This document shows, piece by piece, positions 1 to 13,700 of a stretch of 64,000 nucleotides of DNA; the stretch's first letter is position 1; every line of letters begins with the position of its first letter. Source of the stretch: Rhopalosiphum padi (Eukaryota; Arthropoda; Insecta; Hemiptera; Aphididae); the NCBI RefSeq assembly GCF_020882245.1, contig NC_083597.1, positions 70,968,152 to 71,032,151 on the forward strand, read 5' to 3'. The translations under genes were made by a program, and so were the position numbers. Under the pieces are notes generated by a model. The model ran no database searches. It saw nothing but the letters and a program-made list of their open reading frames with translations, and was not told the DNA's origin.

Positions 1-2591
1 TTTCCTGTCAAAGAGATGCATCGGATAGTATCTTATTACCAGAGAAAAAATAATGACTTGACCACCAAACGTAACCACCACAGCCGATGGTCAAAAAATA
101 TGATATTATATACAGCTATTAATTACAACTGAATGCGTGTGTGCTATCGGAGAAAAGAAACGATGATTTTTTCCACACGATGTAATTTTCGTGTTAATCA
201 GTTATAATATACATTTGGTATGAAAATAAACTCATTTCGTCTTTGACATTACGACTAACGATAATCTTCTGCACGTTATTATAATATCAATTAACCAAAT
301 TAATTTTTTATCGACATAAACGAATAATAACCGTCATATTATGTATACAGTATGATCAACCGAGCATACTCACCCCACCGATTTTATTCTTTAATAATGC
401 AGTTAATCAAATTTTGATTTTATGATTTTTTTTTTTTTAGTATCCTTAATGACTACATTTTAAAATAATTGAATTTTTATTCCATTAAAGGAGTGTTTCT
501 CAATAGTGAACTTAAATTATTACAGATGACTTTTTCGTATATATCCACTCTTTTGATTTTAAATTTAAAATAGTTTCTAAGTTATTTAAATTAATATAAC
601 AAGTCAACATTATAGTTTTACATCAAAAGTATAATAAATGTATTATTTTGATTGATTAGTATAAGTATTGTTATTAACATTAAGACCATTTTCACAAATT
701 ATGAAATTCCACTATAATATACTATTATTAATTACTGTAATTGTCATATTATCATAGCCCAATAATATATTATGCATCATGGAACTATAATTATCCTCAG
801 TAGATAAAGTTAAATATTTCAGAAATTGTTCATTCCAATTTCGATTAATATACTTACATCAATAATTTTTTTTTCTTTAAATCATATACTTTGTCTCAGT
901 TTACTGTAAAATGTATCTTATTTAAACAAAAGATAATTATACAACCACTTATTAACACTCCTTTAATGGTAACAAAAAATATTTATATTTAAACATTTAA
1001 TTCTTATAAGTAAAGGTTTACTTCAAAGTCAAATATTCCAAAAACCCTAATTTTAATAAATTTTCTATTGAAGAAAAAACGGCGGTAAGTATGACTAGTG
1101 AACACTCAGTGACCTGTAATATATAATATTGTGGCATTTAAAAGAGAATTATTCGACAAATAACTAATAACAACAAATCTTGTATCAGTTGTATCTGATT
1201 ATTTTTTATTTCAACTTAATCTCTCAATATATTTTATAGAATGATATATTATTTTATTCTATTTATTAATAATTATATTATGTCCTGGTAAGGTATAAGA
1301 TAAAAAAAAAATCAGCCAGTATTTTAACGATATAATCATAAAATGGAATATTTTATATTAGTATGATATTGTTTCCAAAGTGTGTGTATATCTATTTTAA
1401 ATGTTTTCACCTTCGTCGCTTCGATCTGTCATGGAAAACGATTTACGAATTTGTTTCGATATATTATTATAATACGCTTATCGAATATTATATGAAGTTA
1501 TATAAAACAACAGATCATAATTATTTAATATTTATTTTCTGTTGACGCGTATTGTAATGATGATTATTAATTATTATATTCATTATCGATTAAAAATATG
1601 ATGTCATTTTTACGACTGAATATACAAAATTGTTTTATTTTTTTATCCGCGTATTATTAATGCGTTATTAGTTTTGTAACTCATAACATTTTATAATAAG
1701 TGCATAGCAGTATATTCTTCAATTAAATCCGATATTTCTGTTGTCATTGCTGCAACAGCTTTTTACAGAGATAAGAATCATTTAACTAAATTGTTCTCAT
1801 ATACATATTTAGAAGTGGGGCATCGGGAATTTGTGTTAAAATATTCCGTGGTAACCTTGCCATTTCACTCATGTCCGCGTCTTAAAACGCTGATAAATAA
1901 ATAAATAAATATGAAACAATCGTCCTACACTTAACATTAATTGTATACATACGTTTAATGACAATCAAAAAACTCGCTTTCGACCATTTCTATAATAAAT
2001 AATAATAATAATATAAATAAAATGGTAAAATACTTGTGAAATTGTATATTATACAATAGTGAACATAATATTTTTGTTTATTGTCCAATGTACCGAAAGC
2101 ATATAGCCCTTAAACTTTTATTCAGATTTCTAAATCATTTTTACATTTATAATTGCAATGTTAGCCTTTTAAAGTCATTCTTAATTTTTAATCCAACTTA
2201 ACACATTTTTCTGCAAATTAAATTATTTTTTAATGTATGCACTTTAAAAACCTATTTTGATTAAGTGCAAATATGTTGCGAAGTGGACGGTGAACGAAAT
2301 GGTCTACGGAAAACTTGTTATGCATAAGAAAATATTATACATTTATTATTTTAGATATGTCAACCAAAACGTTTCATAAGATCCTATATGGACGGCAATA
2401 AAATATTTTATATCCCTTAGGTCCAAAAAAAGTCATCGTGGTCATCACGGGAAAATCTCGACGGGAGGGGGAGAGTCTGGAACCTGATCAGGACCAATAA
2501 CATTTTTAATGACTCGCCGAATAATTTCTTGCGAACGTGTGCAATATATAATAATTAAATGCGCTGCAGTTATCATCCTTCACATAGGTAC
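1..2591. other. AT-rich non-coding DNA
   Basis: No supported exon was seen on either strand. It would contain downstream introns or exons of the Gln-rich gene if that gene extends inside the window, but none could be placed. A diverged copy of a dispersed repeat lies near 345-440 and is listed separately. Confidence 0.6.
345..440 (+). repeat. Dispersed repeat family R, copy A
   Basis: It shares the blocks GTATACAG, GAGCATACTCACCCC, TTTATTCTTTAATAATG and TCAAATTTTGATTTT with three other places in the window. The ends are not defined. It looks like an old, diverged interspersed repeat. Confidence 0.5.
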
Positions 2592-2854
2592 CTGTACTTC
2601 CGAGACGATACGGCAACGAAATCTGCACCGTCACCGTCAGGCTGCTGTTGACGATGCCGCTGTTGCAAGGCCGGCGGCGCCATGGGGTGCAATGCCTGTT
2701 GCACTTCCGGTCCTGTTGCAGCGGTTGGCTCGTAGTTACCGGCGATAACTACGGCAGTCTGCTGCTGCTGCTCCGCCGACCTGTGATAGTCACGTAGATA
2801 GTGATTATTGGCGATCACATACACGCCGTCATACTCGCTGTCGGCAACCGGCAT
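2592..2854 (-). CDS. Probable first coding exon of an unidentified Gln-rich protein
   Basis: 263 nt, 87 codons plus two bases, ending in AAGTACAG|GTACCT. If unspliced the frame runs to a stop at 2573 and gives 93 residues. The ATG sits in a good context (GTTAAAATGC). The peptide begins MPVADSEYDGVYVIANNHYL and continues with EQQQQTAVVIAGNYEPTAA, HPMAPPALQQRHRQQQ and a basic SSRKYR. This low-complexity, Gln/Ala/Pro-rich make-up is typical of N-termini of nuclear regulators, but no family was recognised. Base composition is sharply more GC-rich than the surroundings. It lies downstream of laminin on the same strand and must be a separate gene whose other exons are below base 2592 or outside the window. 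Confidence 0.5.
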
Positions 2855-3330
2855 TTTAACGTGAAATAATGTATTTTATATTTTAACGTTATCACAGACG
2901 AGAGTCGTCGTGTTACGATATATCACTATATTATATTGCAGATGGCATCATTGCTAATAATAATTATTGTGCATATACGCGTCATGGTCTTTACGGCCGC
3001 AACAAAAGTCGGGTCATACGAATTCAAACCACTCGCCGACCACATGACGATTGCTACACAATATGTCAGCGGGATTTTATGCATGCTGTAATATGCAATA
3101 CAATTGTCCAGCAGTAAAACGTGTCGCTACTACGTCACGCGTGTACGTTAAATGTAAAAATGGCAAAAAACTACCCTCTGCGTGTGTCCGAAATATCAAT
3201 CAATCGCCCACTCACTCACTCTCGTACGCTCACACCCACCCTTTTACATCCTCCCAGACCTCACCACGTCGACCGTGACCGCCGCAAAAGTTGGACTTTC
3301 GAGGCACGTAACAAAATTACACGTACAAAA
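2855..3330 (-). promoter_or_regulatory. Candidate promoter and 5' UTR of the Gln-rich gene
   Basis: About 475 bases upstream of the ATG at 2854. It includes a markedly CpG- and C-rich stretch at 3120-3310 within otherwise AT-rich DNA. Short frames on the plus strand here look accidental. No TATA box in a convincing position was seen; the assignment rests on position and composition. Confidence 0.3.
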
Positions 3331-4510
3331 AATAATAGAATATAATGTAAGGCTAGAATTTAAATAATAATATTAAATGAAAAAAACATAGTGAAATACG
3401 TATTTGATTTTGTTAAAATATAAATATTATGAGATTACCAAGTGAAAAAGCTAAAGTTAATTTTTTAAGGTAATTATACGGGTAAGTGTATAAATCATTT
3501 TTTTTTTTAATTATATATTTCATATTACTTTCATTAAAATGTGTTGCAAAACAATTATTTTTACTATTAGAGTTTGCAATAATAATGTAATAGTTTAAAT
3601 TATACTTAGGATTTTATGTAAAAATATGCAAAATAAAAATTAGATAATTGAAATTGAAAGCGATTCTTATGAAATATGAATATTACTTACCCATTTTTAA
3701 AGACGGTACAGCGAAAAAAAAACATACTAAAATGCATACTCATAAGACGAATGCTAAACCTATCTATATAGGCATGTCTTGGTGTTAAAAAATTACTCGA
3801 TAATAATATGCGAATTTCCGATAATAATAATATTGTAATAAATCTCTCCGCAGGATAGACCCATCTTCGCTAAAACTAAATCACGCCTTAAACACAAGGT
3901 CATTAATATTATTATCGTTGACTTTTGTTCAATGATGGGTATTTTATCTCTAGGATAGAAGATCACAGTCGAGATCGTATACGACTACGAAAGTGCAATA
4001 TTATTACTGTGTATTATTATATGTAATAACACAATTTGGATGGAAGTAGCGTGTTCTTAAACACCCCTATTTTTATCTCCGTCTTATTGTCCTGCTATAA
4101 AATTTATAATCACACTTGAAATTTCAATTAGAGATCATACAGTTTTTTATTTAATCGGAAATTTAGTTATAAATCACTTCATATAGTGCGAACAGTTAAG
4201 TGAATTTTTTTTTTTTTTTATGGAATTTATAAAACTTATATGTATACACATGATATAATATAACATTATAATACGGTAAAAGGAAGGAAAAATCAATCAT
4301 ATTATATTCGTTTATAGTATTATTAGATAATTTGTTATTATATTGATACCTAACCAAGCTTAATCAGAGTTACTGACTGTCGACTGACTTTCCAATTCAT
4401 AAAACACACTGCAGTATATTATAATGATTTCACGATGATGTCTTATTCCACCTTTTTTTGTTGACAAAATTTTATTCAAGTTTTAAGTATAATATAACAA
4501 TTAATAATCC

Positions 4511-4590
4511 TTTAATGGACAACAGTGAATCGAACCCAGACAACGCCTTGTGAGCCTTAATGAAGTATCAACCATTTTTAGGAAAACCAA
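4511..4590 (-). repeat. tRNA-derived (SINE-like) fragment
   Basis: On the minus strand GGGTTCGATTCAC (4525-4537) matches an RNA polymerase III B box / T-arm consensus. It is preceded by a sequence like a tRNA 3' half (AAGGCGTTGTCT). No proper acceptor stem or convincing A box is seen, so it is not a functional tRNA. It may be an old SINE remnant. Confidence 0.3.
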
Positions 4591-7500
4591 ACTCCATTCA
4601 CAATCGTTTTCCTCCGATCGTATTATTTTGTCGTTAACCACTACTTCAACGTTTTAAACAAAATTAATTTATAAACGGTGTGAATCGAATTCCAATAATT
4701 TTTTGCATTGTCTATAACTAATTTTCTATTTTAAATACGTAATACACACGTTCACACATTCAATTTATTTCAGATTTCGCGTTGTGTATACTTGAAAAAA
4801 AACAACATATACGTATGGCCAAAAGATCCACGAAAATATCAATTATTTTCACAAATGTATTATACGACTGTTAAAAAACTGTCAGCTTTATCTTTATTTA
4901 TTTTTCAATTGAAGTCCACCGTAGGTCATTGACGTTATTCTATAGGTACCTGCCACATATGTGTATTACCTATAGCTAGTCGTGAAATCAAAAAAAAAAA
5001 ACTCCACGATTGAATAATAAAATAAAAGGCATATACAATATGTATTGAACTTGTTGACATGACAACGTATTATTCATCAATGTATACTATACCTATAGAT
5101 TTTAGTAATATTAATTTTAATTGTTGTATTAGATGTATTAAATTGATTAACAACAAATACGTTTATGTATATAATGCTGTATGTTTATTAATTACATATT
5201 TTAAAATTAATCGATTCACTTAATAAATTTATTTTTATTTAACCTTGAACTAATCAGTTTAAGTAGATAATGGTTTGATATTTGAGTGCCTGAAAATTAA
5301 AAAATATATATATATATATGTTGATAAAAAAATGCACACCAACCCCGACAAAATAAATAATAGTTTTTTATTCGTCTTTAAAATGGTATGTTTTTCGTAT
5401 TAGAGATTATTATTTTAGACGCAAATACCTTAAAATTAAAATAACAGTAACATGTTTATATTCTTAACAATCAGTGAAAAAGTGCGTCTGACAGTTCGTC
5501 ATTATAATTTGAAATTAACGCAATTCATTAAGTACCTATGTGTATATTTTTTATTTAAAAACTTAAATAAACGAATGTATAATAATATTGAATTATTGTT
5601 ACGCAATGCAAATATTTGTCATTATTAGATTAAACAGTTATTGACTTATTTTGATGCTGTGCGACAATACAAAAATAAAATAACTATTCATATATATAAT
5701 ACGATCCAATGATTAAGATCGTATTTTTTAATAAAGTAAACATTTTCGAAGAAGAGTAACTAAAAGATAATAATAAATAACAAGAATATTGTGGAAAATA
5801 ATAAAGTAGGTATGGTTTACTGGTCTTTTTTTCTACCTATTTACCTAAATATACAACGACACGGCTATCTACATAATAAATACACGAACTATGCAACTAT
5901 ACATACGTAACTAAATTATACCTTTTACTTTTTACTGTCATTCAATTACAATACTTTAAATAATATAAAACAAATGTTTAAATATAATAATGTGTCTGTA
6001 GTCGGTAATATTAAAGTTTTAAAATATTAAAATACTATCTAACAGTTTAGCACATTTAAACATTTAAATTCCTTTGATTTCGAGTTTAAATAAACCAAAA
6101 ATAATAACCATAATTTATTTATAATTTCTGTGATAATTTCTTCAATATAGTTCAATAATTGCTCAACATCTATTCATAAATTTGGTGTGTAAAAGTTACT
6201 CCACTGCACTAATTATATTTAAATGAAATTTTCGTATAGATAAATATATTTGGTACTGCGACACGTTACAACGTTCAATGCATAAAATATTAAATATCCA
6301 ATAACTAAATACTTTTGATGTTCACATTTCGTATACGCCACAGCAATCCGACAGATTGTGTCGGGCTATTGATCAATTAAATAATAATTGATAATTTAAT
6401 AAGGATAAAAATATCAATGAAGTCATAAATCGTGCGAATAACGATAGTAATATTATATTAATATGTGTTAACTAGTTATCACTAGCTATATAATTGATAA
6501 TAATTACCTAGTGTTGAATTACGATCGGAATGATGTGACTTATGCAACGAAAAAATTACATTATTATTATTTTCGATGTCAGTCTATATTACAATAATAA
6601 TCCTTATTATATATACTATACGTAGTGCTAATGTTGATGTTGGTACCTATAAATACTTGTTCTGTTATTCGGTAGATCTGGAAAAAAAAATACTAACTAA
6701 AAAATGTGACACTTACAAAATAGAATATTATATGTTTAACTTTTACGACTGCTCAATAAAATTATTTTACTCTTTGGAAAACGATGCTAGTAATTAAAAA
6801 TTGAACTTTTAAATAATTTACTCCTGTAATTATATATTCTACAAATTTTACTTTGGGGGAAAAAATAATAAATCGTTAAAATATAATAGTCATGCTAATA
6901 CTTGTACCATGCAAAAAAAATTAAAACTTAATTTACTTTTAAAATTAATTTTTGTTTGTTTATTTAGTAAATCAAAAAATATTTCAACGTTAGTGAGAAG
7001 AAGAGCGTTATATAATACATGTAATAGTCTTTGTCATTGCGTTAAAACGAATATTGATTTATTCATTATTTTATTTCTACATTTTTATGTCACAGTATTA
7101 TTATTGCATTTTACGATGAACTCTCTTAACGGGGACACTTCTAAATAATGGACATCTCCAAATAGTAATTTGAGCTTACACAATTAAGCTATGGGGTGTA
7201 GCAAAAATATAAAATATAAAAATTCCAAACAAAAATTTCCTTTTAATCACCGACGCTCCCTACTAAGTCTCAAATTAATTCTTACATATACCTACACAGT
7301 ACACATACCCAACCTTTAAGAATTAGTAAAAATAAACTACCATAAATTCCACAACCAATCAAAGTCACTTATAAAAAATCTATCCTGTCACATACACTAC
7401 ATAAAGTGTTAGTCAAGTACCACTGGCTAAATGGTTTACTCAATTAACCTAGTAAAGGATAAAATTTCTAATGAATATTAAATATATTTTACCTAATATA

Positions 7501-7739
7501 ACTATGTGTATAAAAGAGGTGTTTCGACTGATTGATTCATAATCAACGTATAGCCAAAACTATGATTTAACTTAATACTTTTTTTTAAAGCAATCTACAA
7601 ACTTAATCCTATGAAAAAAACGGATACGGTTTTAGCAACGACCGAGAGTGTCCGGTATTTTAAGGGTTTCACTACCTTTTATTTATGTGTATGTGCTAGA
7701 GAGAGATAGAAAATAAAGAAAACGCACTTTTCAAAGTCC

Positions 7740-7990
7740 AAATTTTCTACTGATTACGATTCAGCGGCCTTCCGCAGTCTTTGGCCGGAGGAGTTTACAT
7801 CGTCGTCGTCGTCGTTTTCGTCGTCTCCTTCTTTTCTGTCGTCTCAATCGCATATCGCACTATAACCGCGCTCTGTATGTCACGAACAGTCAACTGCAAA
7901 ATATTAATTATATTATAATATTTAATTTTTTTTAATAATTCAATCCAGGAAACACTATATAAGACCGCCTTTTCCGGGGCACTTTAAATC
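7740..7990. other. GC-rich patch with CGT triplet run and TATATAAG motif
   Basis: A locally GC-rich segment with a (CGT)4 run near 7801-7813. Downstream, a TATATAAG box near 7956 is followed about 25 bases later by CCGGGGCACTT on the plus strand. It could be a promoter, but no exon follows that I can support. It may simply be a compositional outlier. Confidence 0.2.
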
Positions 7991-9966
7991 AACTCTAAGT
8001 GATTATTAATATTATTGTTACAAGCTGATCAAAAAAAAAAAAAAATAACAATAGTAATAGTAATAATAATAATAATAATGATGTAATGATAACGACAATA
8101 GGCATGCAAATGAGTACCTACGCGTAGCGCCGCTGTAAATCAACGTAGCAACGTTAGTGGCACAGACGATGGTAACATGACGCGTATTTTGGAGCCAATG
8201 ACATATTATGGTGTATGTAGCCACGGGAAAAATGTGTTGAATTATTACAATGCGGAAATGGATTTCAATAGCATTGCGTACCTATAGGTACATCATACCA
8301 TATTACCATGTATATAGTTCTATGAACTCGCGCTGGATATCTTTCTCGCGGGGCGCGATAAGTAAATTCCATCGATTATACATTTTTTTAAATTGGTATA
8401 TGAATTATATAGGTTTGACCTTTAAATCAACGATAACCCGCAATCTCTGACAATATTATTTTTGACCGATCAAAACCAATCGTTTAATTTTTGTTAGGTA
8501 TTTTTACATTTTAAGTTACGGTACACCTAAATCCGATTATAATCAAACGACTTATTTTTCTTCCCAGTTTAAGGCTAAAATTAATAGCACGACACGATCG
8601 ATGTCATAGACTATCATTTTTATTACTAGGTTTATTATATTATAGTTATATGAACTCGTACAGAGTGTGTCACGTGGATTTGATATGTCAAATTGGATTA
8701 AATATCCAATTTAAATTTACAAAATATTGCGCTTCATTTTTCAAGTCAAATAATGGGAAAATATTAAATCGACATGAAAATATTGTTCTCTATCATTTTT
8801 GTAATCGATGATTTTTCTCTAAGATTACTCAAAAATCATTAAAATACAATTTTACGTTAATCCGTTTTGTTTATGTTGCACGTAACCCGAAGATAGGAAA
8901 CAAATATATAGTGCTGACATCCTATTCAATTTTTAGTGTTCGATAATTAACACGTATATTGTGATAGTATCTAATACATATTTTGTATGGTTGACGTTCT
9001 GTACCATATAAAATGAAATACGCTTTCCCCATCATACCAAATAGTTGCCATAGTATACAAATTTATTTTTAATTTATTTATTATTTATTGTATATATTAT
9101 AGTAATAAAATTACGTATACAAATTTGAATTTGATTTTTTTTTATTATAATACCAATCGAGTTACACCTATTATATTACCTATTATAATTATTGTACATA
9201 CAAAATTTAGATTTTATTTTATTATGTTATTTAAATAGAATTCACATTAATTTAGTATCTACTGTCGGAGTTTATATAATTATGTTAATTAAAGATAGTC
9301 GAACATAATATACACCTGTGGAATTAATCTGACACTATAATCGACTACTTATTATCAGTAGATCGATAGGTTTTACATGTGCTCTTTACATATTGTACAT
9401 AACGTAACTATACTATTATTGAAATCTGCTTGATTGCTTATAATAATATTTTATAGGCATAAGTGTATATAACAGTCTTATAAGAGATACATTTTAAAAG
9501 TAATTGAACATAGACGATCCAAGATATAAACTATTTTAAAATATTTAAAATACAAGTACCTACGTTTTACCAAACATTTGGTAAAAAAAAATTGATGTAC
9601 AATGTACAAAATATGGGTAGATACTTAAAAATAAATATTTATAGACAAGTACTTACAGCGTAACTATATTATATAAAAAAAAAATATAATAATTTTTTTT
9701 ATAAGCTCACTTTCTGGATTAGATATATAATGATTATGTACATAATTTTATAATTTTATTATGTGTAATGTTGATTGTTAAGTCGAAACAAATATAATAT
9801 AATATAATATTATAACTTTTAAATTGCAATAATTTAATTACTTATTATTTTATCGGTCAAAATTATATTTATTTCATTAGTTGCAAATTGTAATATTTTA
9901 TTAGCCTGAAAAAAGAATAAATTAGATGAAGGTTTAAAAAAAAAAAGTACTTCACATCTAATTACG

Positions 9967-10086
9967 TTTATTTATTTATTTTACATTATTATAGGGAAAA
10001 AAGCTTTAATATAAGTAAGACATAGTATGTAGGATAATAAATAATAAATTGGTCTTTGGCACATTGAAATAATCTTACATAAATAT

Positions 10087-10120
<34 letters not shown>

Positions 10121-10650
10121 AAATCTACTCAAGACAGCATAATTATTACTTAAGTCTTTTGCATAGGTACATTCTTAGATTTAACAAGTAATTCTAAGAC
10201 ACTTAGAAACTATGGGAAAAATATCAATGTATTTGTTTAAAACTGGATTTATATTGGTTGGAATTAATAACAAAAATAACTTTTATATAAAATAATTTTC
10301 GATAAGTCGATTAGAAATGTAATTATTTTGTTTGTTTTTTTTTTAAATCAAGTCACTAAAAAAAGTTCTTCAATGATAGACTAATGTAATCAAATATGTA
10401 TGAACGTAGTGTTGTTTTATATTAGAAAATATTAAAATGTGCACCTATCTCAAAATTTGAACTTGCTTACCGTATTATAAAAAAATAATTCGTTTGCGTA
10501 AACAAATTTTGATGATAACATAATATTATGACTATCTTTTTGAATTCATGAACACATAAAATTGACTTAAATATTATAAAAATCGTATGATTATCTTAAA
10601 ATTAACGACTAAATGGTAAAACGTGTAATCCCAAGGTGGATACTATTCGC
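9967..10650 (-). other. LanB2: Probable laminin gamma 3' UTR with poly(A) signals
   Basis: On the minus strand the first AATAAA hexamers after the stop codon lie at 9967-9980, as three overlapping copies (AATAAATAAATAAA). An ATTAAA occurs slightly earlier, near 10006. This suggests a 3' UTR of about 640-700 nt. It contains a 29 bp AT dinucleotide run at 10090-10118. The UTR end is inferred only from the signals. Confidence 0.4.
10090..10118. repeat. AT dinucleotide microsatellite
   Basis: Uninterrupted alternating A/T of about 29 bases, inside the presumed laminin 3' UTR. Confidence 0.9.
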
Positions 10651-10779
10651 TCAACGCAATTCTTCTATATTCGTTTTCTTCCAGCATCCACTCGGAAGTG
10701 CCATCCGTATCGCTTCGATATTTTTGACATCGTTAGTCAATGTTTTTATATCCTCTTTTAATTTATTAATTAATTGAGC
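10651..10779 (-). CDS. LanB2: Laminin gamma visible exon 26: C-terminus with assembly Cys and integrin-site Glu
   Basis: 129 nt, visible residues 1539-1580, then TGA. It encodes AQLINKLKEDIKTLTNDVKN and finishes with RMALPSGCWKK and IEELR. The Cys after PSG pairs with the beta chain in laminins. In vertebrate gamma1 the third residue from the end is a Glu needed for integrin binding, and here the antepenultimate residue is also Glu. The acceptor is ATATACAG|GCTCAA. Confidence 0.95.
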   Translation of the reverse strand, partial: AQLINKLKEDIKTLTNDVKNIEAIRMALPSGCWKKTNIEELR

Positions 10780-13700
10780 CTGTATATAAATTAAAAAAAA
10801 ATCCAATTATTATAATGAAACATAATTTTTTGATACACTCAGGTGGTTCGTGAGACTCACTTGAGAAATCTTAGCAGTATTGATAGCTGCTAATTTTTTG
10901 TCCAACTCAGCGTTCAACAGTTCTTGTTCGGCCGTTTCCAATCTATTATTAAGTAGACTCAGCTTGTCAGTATCTATAATAATAAAATAATTTAACGGTT
11001 AAATTACTAAAATATTAAAAAAAAAACACGAACAGTTCTGTAATTTATTGTTAAATGATAATGTAAACATAATAATTGATCCTACAAAATAAAAACTAAT
11101 ATTTTCAATTATGAGAAAACATTATTTAATGAATAAAACGGTAATTTTTTTTTCTGCTACACATGATTTTATACCTGAAAAATTATTTTACTTACCACTA
11201 TCAGCCAGATCTAATAATTCTTTTGATATCTGTTCGACATCCTGCAATGCTTTGTCTACCATTTTTTTTGATTCAGATGATGATGTTTTTGCTTGGCCAA
11301 TTTTTGTTTTTGCCTAGAATTAAAGTAATAATATACACAAAGTTATTATTGTAACGAGCATAATATTTATATTAAGTATAATATTATTTATCGATGAAAG
11401 TGATTCAATTTTTAGCGATATAATAATATAGACATTTACATCGTCAATGCTTTTTTGATCCTGTTCGAATTGAGTTTCTGCGTCTTTCAAGCGTTCTGCA
11501 GTATTTCCTACACGTTTTATCTGACCGACTGTTTCGTCGAATAACTTATGAACCTCGGATGCCAATTCTTCGGCAGCTTTCTTAATTTTATTGGAATCCT
11601 ATTATGATATATATAAAAAAAACAAATCAATATTGAACATGGATACGGTTTTATCACGTTAGCACCTCTAATGCTTGATCAGCGTATGTTGTTTGTGCAT
11701 TTTTAGCAGTGTCTCTAGCAGCTATGGCACTCAATTCAGCTCCAGCTAATGCTTCTTGTGCACGAATAGTATTATCGCTGGCCTCTTCTATCAACTGTTT
11801 GATTTCTGATACTTGTCCTAAAGCCTCCGTTGCATTTTTTTTACTATCTTGCACCTGTTTATCGAATGCTACAACGGAAAATTAAACTAAATTATTGATA
11901 AACCGTTTCAACAAAGTTATCGGTATTTTTACACTCACCTTGCAATGTGCTCAGTGTTTGTTGAGCTTCTTCTAAAATCCTAACACCTAATTTAACAGCT
12001 TGATCTGCTTTTTCATAAGAAGCATTTGCTTGTGCCAAAAAGTTTTCTCTGGTTCTTTGCTGCTTTTCGCCTTGAGCTAATGTAATCTCAGATTGTTGTA
12101 GCTCTTCGGCTACTTCCTTTATAAGGTTCATAATGTTTTGATCAGTTCCTTGCATTCTTAAATCATTCTTGACTTGTTCAGCCTAGAAAATATATTGTTT
12201 TTAAAAAATATGTTCAAATACAGTTTATATTATTGTTAATAATAATGTTTTGGGTAAATGACAACATATTTATCGTACTTCTGCGTTTAAATTGGAAATA
12301 TTTTGCTTAAGAACTGTGACATTGACATCTGGTAAATTGATTGCGTAAATATCTCGATATATTGACAATGAATCATTATTGACCATAGTCACCAATTCTT
12401 GCGCTTCATTTGCTTGAGTAATAATTGTATTCAATTTATCCTTTACATAGTTAACTTCCGTATCCAAAGATTTTAATTCATCACTATAAGTATTAATAAA
12501 AACATCAACATATTATAATTTATTCTCTAGTACATAATTTGTACAAAATGTAGATAATGTATACAATTATTATATTTATTTTACATAATTTAAAAATGGT
12601 CAAGTTTTTCTACTGGGAGAAATATAACTCATAAGTCTTAGATAAAAATAGAAAGGAAGATGCATACAAGCTAATCGACACTTGAAAACTTAAGAATCTA
12701 TACAAAATGATTAAAAATAACTTTATAATACCTGATATTTTTCTGTTGATTAACAGCGTCTCTAGTTATGTTATATGCTTCAGATGATATTTTCATAGCT
12801 TGCGCTGCAGTAACTTTCATTTTTTCAATTTCTTGCTCTTTTCTGCAAATAATAATACGAATAAAAAAATGTACAACCTATGTAACATAAAAATTTTCTA
12901 AATGTAATATTATTAAATACAAGAATAATACTTACAACATTAAAAATGTTCTCGCTTCCCTAGCAATCTCAGACATTTGGTCACTCTGTTGTCCGAGTTC
13001 ATTACTTTTCGATATAGCCTTGAGAAGCGACGTGGCCCCTTCGGTTTCAATATATTCCATTGCTCTTTTCAATGTGTTTGACGATTTATCATTCATTTTT
13101 TCAATATTCATGATGTTATTTTCAGCCTGTAAAGATTTTTCTTCGGCTAAAGTAGTCCAGTTGCTTGTCTGAGCCATAAGATCTTGAATTTCCTTTATTT
13201 GGCTATGAAGAGAAATCAATTTGTCACTCGTTGGGATATTACCTATAAAACATACATGATACACATATATTAATCACATAACATCCAGAACCATACGTTA
13301 GAATTTCCAGGTGCAACAACAACAAAAATATTAAAATTATAAAGAAAAAACTATTTTTATATTGTGATGAATTAAATGGTAAATAAATAACAATTTGAAG
13401 TTTTAACTTTCATTCTGAATTGTTAGTAAGAAAATTGTTTTATTATACTATTATAATTAAATAGATTTTTTTAAATGTTTATTTTCTTCAATGGCTAAGA
13501 AATATATGCCAATATAATAATATTATAACTTTATAAGTTATGGTAGGTATCACATGATATACTGTAAAATATAAATATGAACTATTTAACTGTAGAAAAT
13601 AAGTGAACACTGAACAGAGTTATGAAAGGATCAAGACAATAAAAATATATAAAAAAATTAGTCGTCCCCTAAAAATTAGGCATCTGAGCTAACCACACAA

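Larger units (their letters stand above)
3331..9966. other. Intergenic AT-rich DNA between the Gln-rich gene and laminin
   Basis: No gene was supported. It contains poly(A)/poly(T) runs, a tRNA-like scrap near 4511-4590, a small 9 bp hairpin (AATACGATC and its complement) near 5699-5726, a more GC-rich patch at 7740-7990, and a palindrome-rich remainder. Small open frames at 6576-7148 and 8018-8450 lack coding character. Confidence 0.6.

Noticed and set aside
6576..7148. Two plus-strand frames of 73 and 79 codons
   Set aside because: AT-rich chance frames with no start context, no domain and no neighbouring exons.
8018..8224. 68-codon minus frame with a run of Tyr
   Set aside because: The Tyr run is a translated TAA/TAG-type triplet repeat and the rest is unremarkable.
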